64,000 nt of DNA from assembly GCF_017354945.1 (NCBI RefSeq), contig NZ_CP071503.1, forward strand, positions 2,542,001-2,606,000, given 5' to 3'. Source of the stretch: Shewanella avicenniae (GTDB lineage Bacteria > Pseudomonadota > Gammaproteobacteria > Enterobacterales > Shewanellaceae). Each line of letters starts with the position of its first letter. Positions within the stretch are counted from its first letter, which is position 1. The position numbers and the translations under genes were made by a program. Below are positions 17,410-26,522 of this stretch, piece after piece. The notes under the pieces are model-generated. The model ran no database searches, was not told where the DNA came from, and worked only from the letters and a program-made list of their open reading frames with translations.

Positions 17410-19167
17410 ATGATCAGTTATCAAATTACCGCCGTTGATCCGGTGGCTCATTTATTTGAAGTCTCAATGCGGGTTGACGCACCTGCCAAGCAACAAGAAT
17501 TTTGGTTACCGGCTTGGTTGCCAGGTAGCTATATGATCCGCGACTTCGCCAAAAATATTATTGGCTTACGCGCATCTGATGAAATCAATCGCCCACTCGC
17601 TATCAGCCAACTAGACAAACAACGCTGGCTGATTGAGTCCGATGCCAAGGTACTACATTTACGCTATCAAATTTACGCGTGGGATCTGTCGGTACGTACC
17701 GCTCATCTCGATCAAACCCACGGTTTTTTTAACGGCAGCAGCGTGTTTTTGGCAGTGCGCGGGCAAGAACTTAACGCCCATGAAGTAGAAATTCTGCCAC
17801 CCGCTTCTTTCAGCGATTGGCAAGTAGCGACCACACTGCCGCGCATCAAAGGTGATGATTTTGGCTTTGGTCGTTTTCGTGCCGCCGATTACGATGAATT
17901 GATTGATCATCCAGTAGAAATGGGCACCTTTACCCTAGGCAGTTTTGAAGCCTGTGGCGTGCGTCATGATGTGGTGCTTACCGGGCGTCATCATTGCCAT
18001 ATGCCGCGCTTGCTTAAAGATCTCACCGAGATTTGTGAAAGCCAGATCAAACTGTTTGGCACCCCAGCGCCGTTTGAGCGCTATCTGTTTATGACCCAAG
18101 TGCTTAAAAGCGGTTTTGGCGGCCTTGAACATCGCGCATCAACGGCCCTGCACTGCGCCCGCAACGAACTGCCAAAATCGATGGATGCGCCAGTTGATAA
18201 AGACTATCGCAGCTATTTAACCCTTTGTAGTCATGAGTATTTCCACAGCTGGAACGTCAAACGCATTAAGCCGAAGGCATTTATTCCTTATCAATTGGAA
18301 GCTGAAACCTACACCCCACAACTGTGGGCTTACGAAGGTATCACCTCCTATTACGATGACTTGATGACCTACCGCAGTGGCAGGGTTGATAAGCAAAGCT
18401 ACCTTGAGCTGCTCAGCCAAACGTTCACCCGCGTTTATCGTGGGGTTGGCCGCCTGACACAAAGCTTAAGCGATTCAAGCTTCAACGCGTGGACCAAGTT
18501 CTACAAGCAAGATGAAAACGCTGGCAATGCGATTGTCAGTTACTACACCAAAGGTGGTTTGTTCGCCCTTTATCTTGACTTAACCTTGCGCCTAGAAACC
18601 CAAGGCGAGAAAACCCTTGATGACCTGATGCGCCTGCTGTGGCAACGTTTTGGCTTAACGGGGATTGGCACTGACGACGACAGCCATCAACAGCTGTACA
18701 GCGAACTGCTCGGCCGCGATGCCAGCGCCGAATTTGCTTGGATTAACAAAGCGGAAGATTTGCCGTTAGCGGAGCTGCTCGCCAAATTTGGGGTTGAGAT
18801 GAAACTGCGCCCAAGCAGCAGTAATAGCGACCAAGGGGGGGGCGATGCCGATGGTCTCAAGGTGGGCTTTGGTGCCAAATATAAAGCGGAAGGGCTCGGG
18901 GTACGAATTGTCAGTGTTGCTAACGGCTCACCGGCACACAAAGCGGGCTTAAGTGCCAAAGACCTACTGATTGCCGCCGATGGCTTACAAGCAGGTGCGC
19001 AGTTTGAGCAGTTCTTGCAGCTTTACCAAGAAAAAAACAGCATTACCCTACATTGGTTCCGCGATGACGTACTGATGAGCGGCGAGTTACCGATTGAAGT
19101 GGCCGCTAACGATACTGTGTCGCTATTGATCCGCGATGAAGAGAAAATCAAAGCCTGGCTGGATTAG
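17410..19167 (+). CDS. M61-family (glycyl aminopeptidase-like) metallopeptidase with PDZ domain
   Basis: A 585-residue enzyme. An N-terminal beta domain (residues 1-170, WLPAWLPGSYMIRDFAKN) is followed by a gluzincin catalytic domain with SHEYFHSWNVKRIKP near residue 275 and the downstream Glu in LWAYEGITSYYDDL, then a C-terminal PDZ domain (about 480-560, GSPAHKAGLSAKDLLIAADG). M61 members cleave N-terminal Gly or Ala. No signal peptide is seen. A glycine-rich linker with the odd run GGGG (18836-18842) precedes the PDZ domain. The ribosome-binding site is weak. Confidence 0.9.
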   Translation: MISYQITAVDPVAHLFEVSMRVDAPAKQQEFWLPAWLPGSYMIRDFAKNIIGLRASDEINRPLAISQLDKQRWLIESDAKVLHLRYQIYAWDLSVRTAHLDQTHGFFNGSSVFLAVRGQELNAHEVEILPPASFSDWQVATTLPRIKGDDFGFGRFRAADYDELIDHPVEMGTFTLGSFEACGVRHDVVLTGRHHCHMPRLLKDLTEICESQIKLFGTPAPFERYLFMTQVLKSGFGGLEHRASTALHCARNELPKSMDAPVDKDYRSYLTLCSHEYFHSWNVKRIKPKAFIPYQLEAETYTPQLWAYEGITSYYDDLMTYRSGRVDKQSYLELLSQTFTRVYRGVGRLTQSLSDSSFNAWTKFYKQDENAGNAIVSYYTKGGLFALYLDLTLRLETQGEKTLDDLMRLLWQRFGLTGIGTDDDSHQQLYSELLGRDASAEFAWINKAEDLPLAELLAKFGVEMKLRPSSSNSDQGGGDADGLKVGFGAKYKAEGLGVRIVSVANGSPAHKAGLSAKDLLIAADGLQAGAQFEQFLQLYQEKNSITLHWFRDDVLMSGELPIEVAANDTVSLLIRDEEKIKAWLD

Positions 19168-19189
19168 CTTTAGCTTTTACTAAAAGGCA

Positions 19190-19214
19190 AAGAGCGGCAT
19201 TGCCGCTCTTTTTG
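19190..19214 (+). terminator. Rho-independent terminator after the M61 peptidase gene
   Basis: AAGAGCGGCA/TGCCGCTCTT makes a perfect stem with almost no loop, followed by TTTTG. It lies between convergent genes and may serve both. Confidence 0.8.
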
Positions 19215-19235
19215 TTTGCGCTTAGCGCAGTTTAT

Positions 19236-20171
19236 TTACGCCGCAAAGCTTAGCATCAGCGGCAGGGTGAGCAGGCTGGCGATGGTTGATAGGGTTAACG
19301 CAGATATTGGAAATTCGGTATTTTTGCCGGTCATTTGCGAGAAAATTACCGACATTCCCGCCACTGGGCAAGCGCTCAACGCCAACACCACCAGCAACAT
19401 ATCGCCTTTGATTTCGAGCGCTAACAAGCACACCAACACCACCGCGGGGAACAGCAGGTTACGCACAAATACACTCAGCCAGGCCATGCTGCTAAACCAG
19501 ATGCGGCCAATTTTAACCGGCGCCATCGCTGCCCCCACCAAAATCAACGCCAAGGCGGTGTTCATCTTGCCGACATGACCAACGGCGTCATGCAAGGCAG
19601 TTGGTAAGCTGATGGAAAACACAAAGAACAAACAGCCAATAATGGCCACTACCGTATTCGGATTGAGGAGGACTTTAATCAACGACTTACGGTCTAGCTT
19701 GCCAGAGTGAGTCATCACCCCATGAGTCCAGACAAAAATGCCGTTTACTGCAATATACACTGAACCGTAAAACGCGCCGTTACTGCCTACCAGCGCCACC
19801 ACAAACGGCAACCCCATAAAGCCACAGTTGGAATAAACCGCAGTAAACTGCATCTGCTCGGCAATACCACGTTGTTTCAAGCTGCGGCCATTGAGCAGTA
19901 ACTTACTCATGACGATAAACAGCACGTGGATACCAAATGCGAGCCCACCCACCATCATAAAGTTGTGCCACATCTCGGGGGAGTAAGGAATTTGAAAGGC
20001 GTTAAACACAAGGCAAGGCATGACCACATAACACAGCAGCCAAATCAATTTGTCGCAGGTAGGCTTATCTAAAATGTTAGCTTTGGCGAGCCAATACCCC
20101 AGCCCCATCAGCACAAACAGCACAAATATCTGATTAATAATTACGCCAACGCCCATCTTTGATTTCGACAC
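19236..20171 (-). CDS. Auxin efflux carrier (AEC) family permease
   Basis: A 311-residue inner-membrane protein with about ten hydrophobic segments in two halves, matching the AEC/PIN-like family (VMPCLVFNAF, NCGFMGLPFVVALVG, CPVAGMSVIFSQ). Bacterial members export or import small carboxylates such as malate or malonate. The start is uncertain: GTG at 20171 or ATG at 20156; neither has an ideal ribosome-binding site. Confidence 0.85.
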   Translation of the reverse strand: MSKSKMGVGVIINQIFVLFVLMGLGYWLAKANILDKPTCDKLIWLLCYVVMPCLVFNAFQIPYSPEMWHNFMMVGGLAFGIHVLFIVMSKLLLNGRSLKQRGIAEQMQFTAVYSNCGFMGLPFVVALVGSNGAFYGSVYIAVNGIFVWTHGVMTHSGKLDRKSLIKVLLNPNTVVAIIGCLFFVFSISLPTALHDAVGHVGKMNTALALILVGAAMAPVKIGRIWFSSMAWLSVFVRNLLFPAVVLVCLLALEIKGDMLLVVLALSACPVAGMSVIFSQMTGKNTEFPISALTLSTIASLLTLPLMLSFAA

Positions 20172-20624
20172 CTATCCATTGGAAAGCAACAGTATACGCT
20201 TTTATTGTCACTTTCCCGAATACTCAACTGAGGCAGCAGCAATCACGCCCATATTTGCTCATTTTTACGCCTTCGCGGCTGTTAAATGATCCAAATTCAT
20301 AGCATTAATGAATAATAACCATTAGTCTTTTTCTGGCCTTTTCAATGTATTATGTAAATTGATACACAATCAGCTGGCAGCAAGGCACGAACCGCCTTAG
20401 TTATGTTATGGTGCCAGCCGCTACACTGATGGATGCCGCTATTAAGACGATACGTCGCCCACTATAGCGATACAACATCCTACATTCACACATGGCCTTG
20501 GCTCGCCCCTAGCTCGCGTATGCGTAAGGCATGCGCCCTATCGACATTTACTCTGATAGCGAACACCAAGGGTTGTCATTAGGCCATGGCAATAATAAGT
20601 GCCCACAAAGGAATTGGAGATCAC
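20172..20624. other. Intergenic region between AEC permease and cupin genes
   Basis: About 450 bp without a convincing gene, between divergent transcription units, so it should hold both promoters. AT-rich stretches occur around 20290-20370. CTGGCA at about 20373 and TGCCAG at about 20412 could form a long-range stem, and TGCGTAAGGCATGCG near 20521 is a local dyad. I cannot assign a known riboswitch or operator. Confidence 0.3.
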
Positions 20625-21119
20625 ATGCAGAATAAACTGACTTCACTGCTGTTAACTGCCGGTATTCTTGCCAGCGTTAGCGGTTTAGCCAACGCCGCCG
20701 AACCAGCAACAGCACAAATGCTGTATAAATCAGGCACCCAAGGGCAATTCAAAGGCCCAGAGAAATTATTCACTGGCGATGTTTCGGTTGAGATGCTGTT
20801 TCCCGCTAATGACACCACCGCCTATTCAGGTGCGTACGTGACCTTTCAACCCGGAGCGCGCACAGCATGGCACCTGCATCCTGCTGGTCAACATATGGTG
20901 ATCACCTCAGGGGTTGCCTTAACCGGTACCCGTGATGGCAAAATTATTACCGCCAAAGCCGGTGATTCGGTTTGGTGCCCACCAAACCTTGAACATTGGC
21001 ACGGCGCAACACCCGATGCCCCAATGACTCACCTTGTCATCACCAACAGCATCGACGGCAAAAACGTGATTTGGGGTGATAAAGTCACCGATGAGCAATA
21101 CCTCAGCAAGGCAAAATAG
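20625..21119 (+). CDS. Periplasmic cupin-domain protein
   Basis: A 164-residue protein with a signal peptide (LLLTAGILASVSGLANAAE) and one cupin domain. The metal ligands are in WHLHPAGQHMVITSG and the second motif is WCPPNLEHWHGATPDAPMTHL. It resembles carboxymuconolactone-associated and (R)-mandelonitrile-lyase-type cupins. The ATG at 20625 has GGAG 6 nt upstream; an earlier in-frame ATG at 20586 lacks one. Function unassigned; its neighbour is a probably exported dehydrogenase. Confidence 0.82.
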   Translation: MQNKLTSLLLTAGILASVSGLANAAEPATAQMLYKSGTQGQFKGPEKLFTGDVSVEMLFPANDTTAYSGAYVTFQPGARTAWHLHPAGQHMVITSGVALTGTRDGKIITAKAGDSVWCPPNLEHWHGATPDAPMTHLVITNSIDGKNVIWGDKVTDEQYLSKAK

Positions 21120-21232
21120 GCCTGAAACCTTTTGGTTTTTAAAAGACTGACCAGCGGTATATGAAAGACTGAAGGGCGGTTTATAAAAAACTGAGCGGTG
21201 ATTCGTAAAGTGAGCCGCAGTTAACCGATAGC

Positions 21233-21265
21233 AAAAAGCGACCGATGAATTCAGGTCGCTTTTTT
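21233..21265 (+). terminator. Rho-independent terminator after the cupin gene
   Basis: AAAAAGCGACC/GGTCGCTTTTTT with a 10-nt loop and a six-T run; 114 bp after the cupin stop. Confidence 0.85.
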
Positions 21266-21325
21266 GTTGGCCAATGTTTGCGGTGTGGGGCGATGTCATA
21301 CCGTTAACCAATTGAATAAGGCAAG

Positions 21326-21362
21326 AAAAAGGGCGATACAACTAAAGCGTTGTATCGCCCTT
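21326..21362 (-). terminator. Rho-independent terminator after the alcohol dehydrogenase gene
   Basis: AGGGCGATACAAC/GTTGTATCGCCCT is a perfect 13-bp stem followed on the minus strand by TTTTTC. It lies 28 bp past the dehydrogenase stop codon. Confidence 0.85.
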
Positions 21363-21390
21363 GTGCGCTCCCACGGCTTTATCAGCCTAA

Positions 21391-22551
21391 TTAAAAGGTC
21401 GATGCATCAATAACGTAGCGGTATCTGGCTTCTTTATTAACCACGCTTTCCCACGCATCATTAATCTCAGTCGCTTTGATCTTTTGGATCTTCGGCAGAA
21501 TGTTATTAGCCGCGCAGTAATCCACCATCTCTTGGGTTTCTTTAATGCCACCAATCAGTGACGCGTTAAAGTTCACCCGCGAGAACGCCAGATACAACGC
21601 ATTCACTGTCACTTCTGACTTGATCGGCATACCCACTTGAGTAAAGGTGCCATAAGGTTTCACCACTGCGGCGTAAGCGGCCACATTGAAATCATATGGA
21701 ATGGTGCTCAACAGGTAATCCATTTGGCCATTGTATGCGCCCAGCTTGCTGAGATCGTCTACTACTACCGCTTCTTTCGCGCCAAAGGCGAGAATATCTT
21801 TCACTTTAGAAGGTGAAGTGGTGAACGCGTACACTTCAGCACCTTTCGATACGGCAAATTTAATCGCCATATGCCCCAAACCACCAATACCGGCAATCGC
21901 GACTTTCATGCCAGGTTTGATGTCCGCCCGCATCAGTGGCGAATAGGTAGTGATACCCGCACACATCAGCGGTGCAGCTTCTTCAAAGCTAATGTTTTTA
22001 GGCACATGCATCACAAAGTTTTCTTCTACAACGATGTTGTTAGAGTAACCACCTTGTGAAATACCGGTCGGTGAACGGTCATCTGGATAGCCATAAGTGA
22101 AGATGGTATCTGGATTGTATTGTTCTTCATCGGTGGCGTGTTGATGATAATGGTTACCCACCATACAACCTACGCCAGCACGGTCGCCCACTTTGAATTT
22201 GGTAACGTTTTTACCTACGGCAGCAACCACACCCACGATTTCGTGACCCGGTACTTGTGGGTATTTTTGTTGACCCCAGTGGCCTTTCTCTTGGTGAATA
22301 TCAGAGTGGCAGATACTGGCAAACTTGATATCAATCAGTACATCGTTATCGCCCACAGGACGACGTTCGAATTTCCAAGGTTTCAGCTTGCCTGATTCGT
22401 CAAATGCCGCATAACCGCGAGATTGAATGTTGCCAGAAGCTTGACTAGCAAACACATTCATTGGACCAGCCAGCATAGCGCCCATACCGACAGCGCCGGT
22501 GAATTTCATCACTTTTCTTCGGTTATGATCATGATCTTTACCGTCACACAT
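21391..22551 (-). CDS. NAD(P)-dependent alcohol dehydrogenase with a Tat-type leader
   Basis: A 386-residue medium-chain dehydrogenase of the cinnamyl-alcohol/YahK group. The catalytic zinc site is Cys81 (ICHSD), GHE and LMCAG; the Rossmann motif is GIGGLGHMAIKFA. The structural zinc lobe, normally four cysteines after VGVGC, is replaced by HYHQHATDEEQYN and has no cysteines. The N-terminus reads DHNRRKVMKF, then a hydrophobic stretch ending VFASQA: a twin-arginine signal with RR at residues 11-12. AAGGAG stands 8 nt before the ATG, so the leader is truly translated. It is probably exported folded with its cofactor. Confidence 0.85.
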   Translation of the reverse strand: MCDGKDHDHNRRKVMKFTGAVGMGAMLAGPMNVFASQASGNIQSRGYAAFDESGKLKPWKFERRPVGDNDVLIDIKFASICHSDIHQEKGHWGQQKYPQVPGHEIVGVVAAVGKNVTKFKVGDRAGVGCMVGNHYHQHATDEEQYNPDTIFTYGYPDDRSPTGISQGGYSNNIVVEENFVMHVPKNISFEEAAPLMCAGITTYSPLMRADIKPGMKVAIAGIGGLGHMAIKFAVSKGAEVYAFTTSPSKVKDILAFGAKEAVVVDDLSKLGAYNGQMDYLLSTIPYDFNVAAYAAVVKPYGTFTQVGMPIKSEVTVNALYLAFSRVNFNASLIGGIKETQEMVDYCAANNILPKIQKIKATEINDAWESVVNKEARYRYVIDASTF

Positions 22552-23132
22552 TCAAAATCTCCTTAGTTTGGATTAACTTCTCCGTTCACTTACTGCCATT
22601 TCTTGCACAATAACCTGCTGTTGAAGATAAATAGCTGCGGTTATTGATAAAGCAATTACGCGCGTTCTAATGCGAGACAACCCACAAAAACCGCGTAGAT
22701 GACTTACGTTAATTAAGGCTTAAGCTGCTGAAAAACCTTATTTCAACCTTAATTCTCGTCAATGACAGAAGAATTTCAACATCACATTCGATGCTGTCAT
22801 TTTCCACGGTTTTCTAAAATACCAATAGCTTGTTTGTCTACAATTCTTGCCTATTTTTACAAATTTTCTGAACACAACCTTAAACGGCTTAACTGAACTC
22901 AAAATGAACGGATTTGAGCAACTTTTCGACAATTTGGTGTGAAAAGCGTGAAGGTAATGGCACCACTCGCTAGCGGATTCCGCCAGCCGCAGTATCTTGC
23001 GGTCAGCATTTAGCAAATCAGCTTTTCCCCTCCCCTTAATTAACTGTTAATCTTTGCCTCCTAATGTCGAGCGGGCACGGGTTGCTGGCCAACCACCATG
23101 GACGTCACCAAGCGATAACACTAAGGATAACA
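22552..23132. other. Intergenic region between the dehydrogenase and PAP2 genes
   Basis: About 580 bp between divergent genes. It contains AT-rich sequence near 22620-22900 and a dyad GCTaGCGG-ATT-CCGCcAGC at about 22970-22988. Short open frames here have no codon character or ribosome-binding sites. No RNA gene or operator can be named. Confidence 0.3.
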
Positions 23133-23675
23133 ATGAAATCTCTGCGTTTACCCCTGAACTCGGCGCTGCTTTGCGCTACTGTTTTTTTCAGCCAATATGC
23201 GGCAGCGGGCTCAACCGTTGAAACCAGCAGTGATATTGGTTTGGTGGCCGTTCCTGCCGCTGCGTGGGCATTAAGCCAATTTAAAGATGATAGCGAAGGC
23301 CAATATCAACTTTATTGGGGCTTGGGCACCACATTGCTCAGCACTGAGCTACTAAAATACACCATCCATGAACGCCGTCCTGATGGCAGTGATGATGATA
23401 GTTTTCCTTCTGGCCACACCTCACTCACCTTTGCCGCTGCCACCTACGTGCAGCAACGTTACGGTTGGAAAACCTCCATCCCGTTTTATGCTGCCGCCAG
23501 TTATGTGGGTTGGTCGCGAGTGCATACCGATCGCCACTACACCAAAGATGTGTTGGCTGGGGCGCTGATTGGCTACCTGAACGCGCGTTATTTCACTGAA
23601 CCGTTCCACGGTGTGCAGGTGGCCGCGTATTCCAACGAGGATGCTGTTGGGATCAATCTCCATATGGCATTCTAA
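23133..23675 (+). CDS. PAP2-family membrane-associated phosphatase
   Basis: A 180-residue protein with a signal peptide (LLCATVFFSQYAAAG) and the three phosphatase motifs: KYTIHERRPDG, the PSGH motif in DSFPSGHTSLTFA, and SRVHTDRHYTKDVLAG. Such enzymes remove phosphate from lipid phosphates such as phosphatidate, PGP or undecaprenyl pyrophosphate at the periplasmic face. The ATG at 23133 has AAGGA 6 nt upstream; a reading from 23064 would add a non-conserved leader. The next gene is dgkA. Confidence 0.88.
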   Translation: MKSLRLPLNSALLCATVFFSQYAAAGSTVETSSDIGLVAVPAAAWALSQFKDDSEGQYQLYWGLGTTLLSTELLKYTIHERRPDGSDDDSFPSGHTSLTFAAATYVQQRYGWKTSIPFYAAASYVGWSRVHTDRHYTKDVLAGALIGYLNARYFTEPFHGVQVAAYSNEDAVGINLHMAF

Positions 23676-23705
23676 CGGCTTGCACAGTCAGCGACGGATA
23701 TCGCA

Positions 23706-24056
23706 GTGAAAAACCAGTCATTTATCAAAAAGTTGGGCTACGCCATTAACGGCTTTATCTACGCAGTCAAGGCCGAGCACAATATGCGCCGCCACCTTGC
23801 TGCCGCGGTAATCGCACTGGCAGTGTTTGCTTGGCGTCAACCCAGTGCGCTGTGGTGGGCGTTGATTGTGCTGTGTATTGCGTTAGTGTGGGCAGCAGAG
23901 TTAATCAACTCTGCTGTTGAAGGCTTGATTGACCATCTCCACCCTGAGATTCATCCGCAGATTGGCCATATCAAAGATATGTTAGCCGCAATGGTGTTGG
24001 TGTTCAGTCTCGCCGCCGTGGTGGTGGGCGTATTGGGCTTGTATTCGACGCTGTAA
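23706..24056 (+). CDS. dgkA: Diacylglycerol kinase DgkA
   Basis: A 116-residue integral membrane kinase with three transmembrane helices and the family core AELINSAVEGLIDHL-GHIKDMLAA. It phosphorylates diacylglycerol (or undecaprenol in relatives) on the cytoplasmic side. It starts with GTG at 23706, 30 bp after the PAP2 phosphatase stop. The pair makes biochemical sense as opposite phosphorylation steps on membrane lipids. Confidence 0.9.
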   Translation: MKNQSFIKKLGYAINGFIYAVKAEHNMRRHLAAAVIALAVFAWRQPSALWWALIVLCIALVWAAELINSAVEGLIDHLHPEIHPQIGHIKDMLAAMVLVFSLAAVVVGVLGLYSTL

Positions 24057-24083
24057 TTACCTCCTCAATCAACACAGCGCGGT

Positions 24084-24374
24084 TTATTCATAGTCATAAG
24101 GGGTGAAATTAATCCCGTAGCCAAAGGGCTTATCGCTAGGCGCACATTCAGGTTCAGTCTCAAAAATTTGGATGTCGCCAATGATTTCAAAGCCAATCTG
24201 GCGACCAATGACATCCAGCATATCGGCGCTTTGATCCGCATTGAGCGCCCAGGTTTTCATCGTCATAATCGCTGGCCCGCGCGGACATTCAAAGCCATCT
24301 TGTAATTCACCAACAATGCCATCACCCAGCACAGTAAAGTGGCTAAATTCGGTGGTTTCTGGCTGTTTACTCAT
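24084..24374 (-). CDS. Small conserved-looking protein of unknown function
   Basis: A 96-residue acidic protein (MSKQPETTEFSHFTV...) that I do not recognise. It has no signal peptide or membrane segment. Three cysteines are visible (ECPRGP and PECAPSD among them). A good ribosome-binding site AAGGA stands 6 nt before the ATG, and codon use looks like that of its neighbours, so it is probably real. It converges on dgkA with a 27-bp gap. No function is proposed. Confidence 0.65.
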   Translation of the reverse strand: MSKQPETTEFSHFTVLGDGIVGELQDGFECPRGPAIMTMKTWALNADQSADMLDVIGRQIGFEIIGDIQIFETEPECAPSDKPFGYGINFTPYDYE

Positions 24375-24632
24375 GAGTTATCCTTTTCGTTAGTCGCACT
24401 GCCCTCATCAAAACTGATGCAGGCTAGATTAGCCAGCCTCGCACGACCAATCTGTAACCAAACGCGTGAAATCCAATCCAGCGGCTTGTTATTTATCCAG
24501 CATTCAGCAGTTTGCACGGCAGCAATGTTATTAAAACACCGCCTCGTTAACACATTTTTTAACATTTCTGTTGCGCCACTTTGCGCTCAGCTTCTTTAGA
24601 ATCAGATGCAATATCAACATGGAAGCCAGAAC

Positions 24633-26522
24633 ATGCCCATAACAACTAAAATCAGCCCCCACCTAAGCTCGAAGATCAGCATGAAAGTCAGCACCAAGCT
24701 CAGCTTAGTGGCACTCGCCCTCTCATCCCTTGTCGCCATGCCGAGTTATGCGGCGACGGCATCGACAACGGTCGCGACCCAAGCGGTAGCTGCGGAACAA
24801 AGCCCGTCTGCACGCACTAACGCGCTGTTCGATGCCATCTATATGGAAGACGTAATGGCCAGCCCAGTGCGCCAAACCTACATGGGCATTAAACAAGATT
24901 ACGACAAATGGGATGATTTTGGCGACGCCGCCGATGCCGCAGCATTAGCGCGCAATAGAAAGCATCTGGCGCAACTTAACCAGATTGATGCCTCGCAACT
25001 CGATGCCCAAACCCAGTTAAGCCTGACACTGTACAAGCAAAGCTTGAGCGACGACATTAGCGACTACCAGTGGCGCTATCACAACTATCCGGTCAACCAG
25101 ATGTTTGGCGGCCATTCGATGATCGCATCGTTTCTGATCAACCAACATCAAATCAGCAACGTCAGCGATGCCAAAGCCTATATCAGCCGGATCAACGGCG
25201 TACCTGAGCGCTTAGCTCAGCTGCAACAGGCGCTCGAAATCCGAGCCGACAAAGGCATTATCGCGCCCAAATTTGTGTTCGCCCATGTGATTTCTGATAG
25301 CCAAAACATCATCAGCGGCGCCCCGTTCGATACTGGTGCGGATAGCGCACTGCTGGCCGACTTCAGCAAAAAAGTCACCGCACTAGCGATCAGCAGCGAT
25401 GAAAAATCAGCCTTAATTGCCGAAGCCAAAACCGCGCTGGTGAATTCATTGGCTCCGGCGTATAAAACGCTGATCAGCTACATCAAAACCCTTGAAGCTA
25501 AAGCCGATACACGCGACGGCGCGTGGAAATTCCCTGACGGTGAAGCCTTCTACAACCGCGCATTGGCACGCACTACCACCACCGACATGACCGCAGCGCA
25601 GATCCATGCGCTCGGCTTGGCCGAAGTAGAACGCATCCATAACGAAATGCGCGCCATTATGAAAAAGGTGAACTTTAACGGCAGTTTGCAAGAGTTCTTC
25701 GCCTTTATGCGCGACGACGCGCAATTCTATTACCCCAACAATGCCGACGGCCAACAAGCCTATTTGGCAGATGCAGAACGCATTATCGACAACATGCGTA
25801 CTCGCCTTGATGAGGAGTTTAAGGTCAAACCGAAAGCGCCGATCATCGTCAAAAAAGTGGAAGCCTTTAGAGAGAAATCCGCAGGCAAAGCCTTTTACAG
25901 CCAACCATCACCCGATGGTTCACGCCCAGGCACCTTCTACGCCAACCTGTACGACATGCGTGCCATGCCAAAATATCAGATGGAAGCTCTGGTGTATCAT
26001 GAAGGGATCCCCGGCCACCACATGCAAATTGCCATCTCACAAGAGTTAGAAGGCATTCCCACTTTCCGTAAATTTGGCCGTTACACCGCCTATACCGAAG
26101 GCTGGGGGTTATACAGCGAATCCTTCCCGAAAGAGATGGGGCTTTACCAAGATCCTTACTCCGACTTTGGTCGCTTGGCGATGGAACTGTGGCGCGCCTG
26201 CCGCTTAGTCGTCGACACCGGCATTCATGCGAAAAAGTGGACGCGTGAGCAAGGTATCGCCTTCTACTCCGAAAACACACCCAATGCCAAATCTGACGTG
26301 ATTAAGATGGTTGAGCGTCATATCGTGATGCCGTCACAAGCCACCGCTTACAAAGTCGGCATGAATAAAATCATGGAGTTGAAGCAAAAGGCACGTAAGC
26401 AATTGGGCGATAAGTTTGATGTACGTGAGTTCCATTCAGTGATTCTGGCCAACGGCCCATTGCCGTTGGATGTGCTTGAAGATCAAGTGAACCGCTGGAT
26501 TGACGGGGTTAATAAGATCTGA
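24633..26522 (+). CDS. DUF885 family secreted metallopeptidase-like protein
   Basis: About 629 residues with a signal peptide (KLSLVALALSSLVAMPSYA) after a basic leader, followed by a large helical DUF885 domain. The family motif HEGIPGHHMQ, a probable zinc site, is near residue 456, followed by YTEGWGLYSESF. Members are thought to be periplasmic or outer-membrane peptidases. Start choice is uncertain: ATG 24633 has GGAAG upstream; ATG 24681 would give a more standard signal peptide; 24606 looks too far upstream. Confidence 0.85.
   Translation: MPITTKISPHLSSKISMKVSTKLSLVALALSSLVAMPSYAATASTTVATQAVAAEQSPSARTNALFDAIYMEDVMASPVRQTYMGIKQDYDKWDDFGDAADAAALARNRKHLAQLNQIDASQLDAQTQLSLTLYKQSLSDDISDYQWRYHNYPVNQMFGGHSMIASFLINQHQISNVSDAKAYISRINGVPERLAQLQQALEIRADKGIIAPKFVFAHVISDSQNIISGAPFDTGADSALLADFSKKVTALAISSDEKSALIAEAKTALVNSLAPAYKTLISYIKTLEAKADTRDGAWKFPDGEAFYNRALARTTTTDMTAAQIHALGLAEVERIHNEMRAIMKKVNFNGSLQEFFAFMRDDAQFYYPNNADGQQAYLADAERIIDNMRTRLDEEFKVKPKAPIIVKKVEAFREKSAGKAFYSQPSPDGSRPGTFYANLYDMRAMPKYQMEALVYHEGIPGHHMQIAISQELEGIPTFRKFGRYTAYTEGWGLYSESFPKEMGLYQDPYSDFGRLAMELWRACRLVVDTGIHAKKWTREQGIAFYSENTPNAKSDVIKMVERHIVMPSQATAYKVGMNKIMELKQKARKQLGDKFDVREFHSVILANGPLPLDVLEDQVNRWIDGVNKI

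Noticed and set aside
22759..23016. 85-residue minus-strand open frame upstream of the PAP2 gene
   Set aside because: Poor codon character, no ribosome-binding site and no recognisable domain; it lies in a promoter-rich gap.
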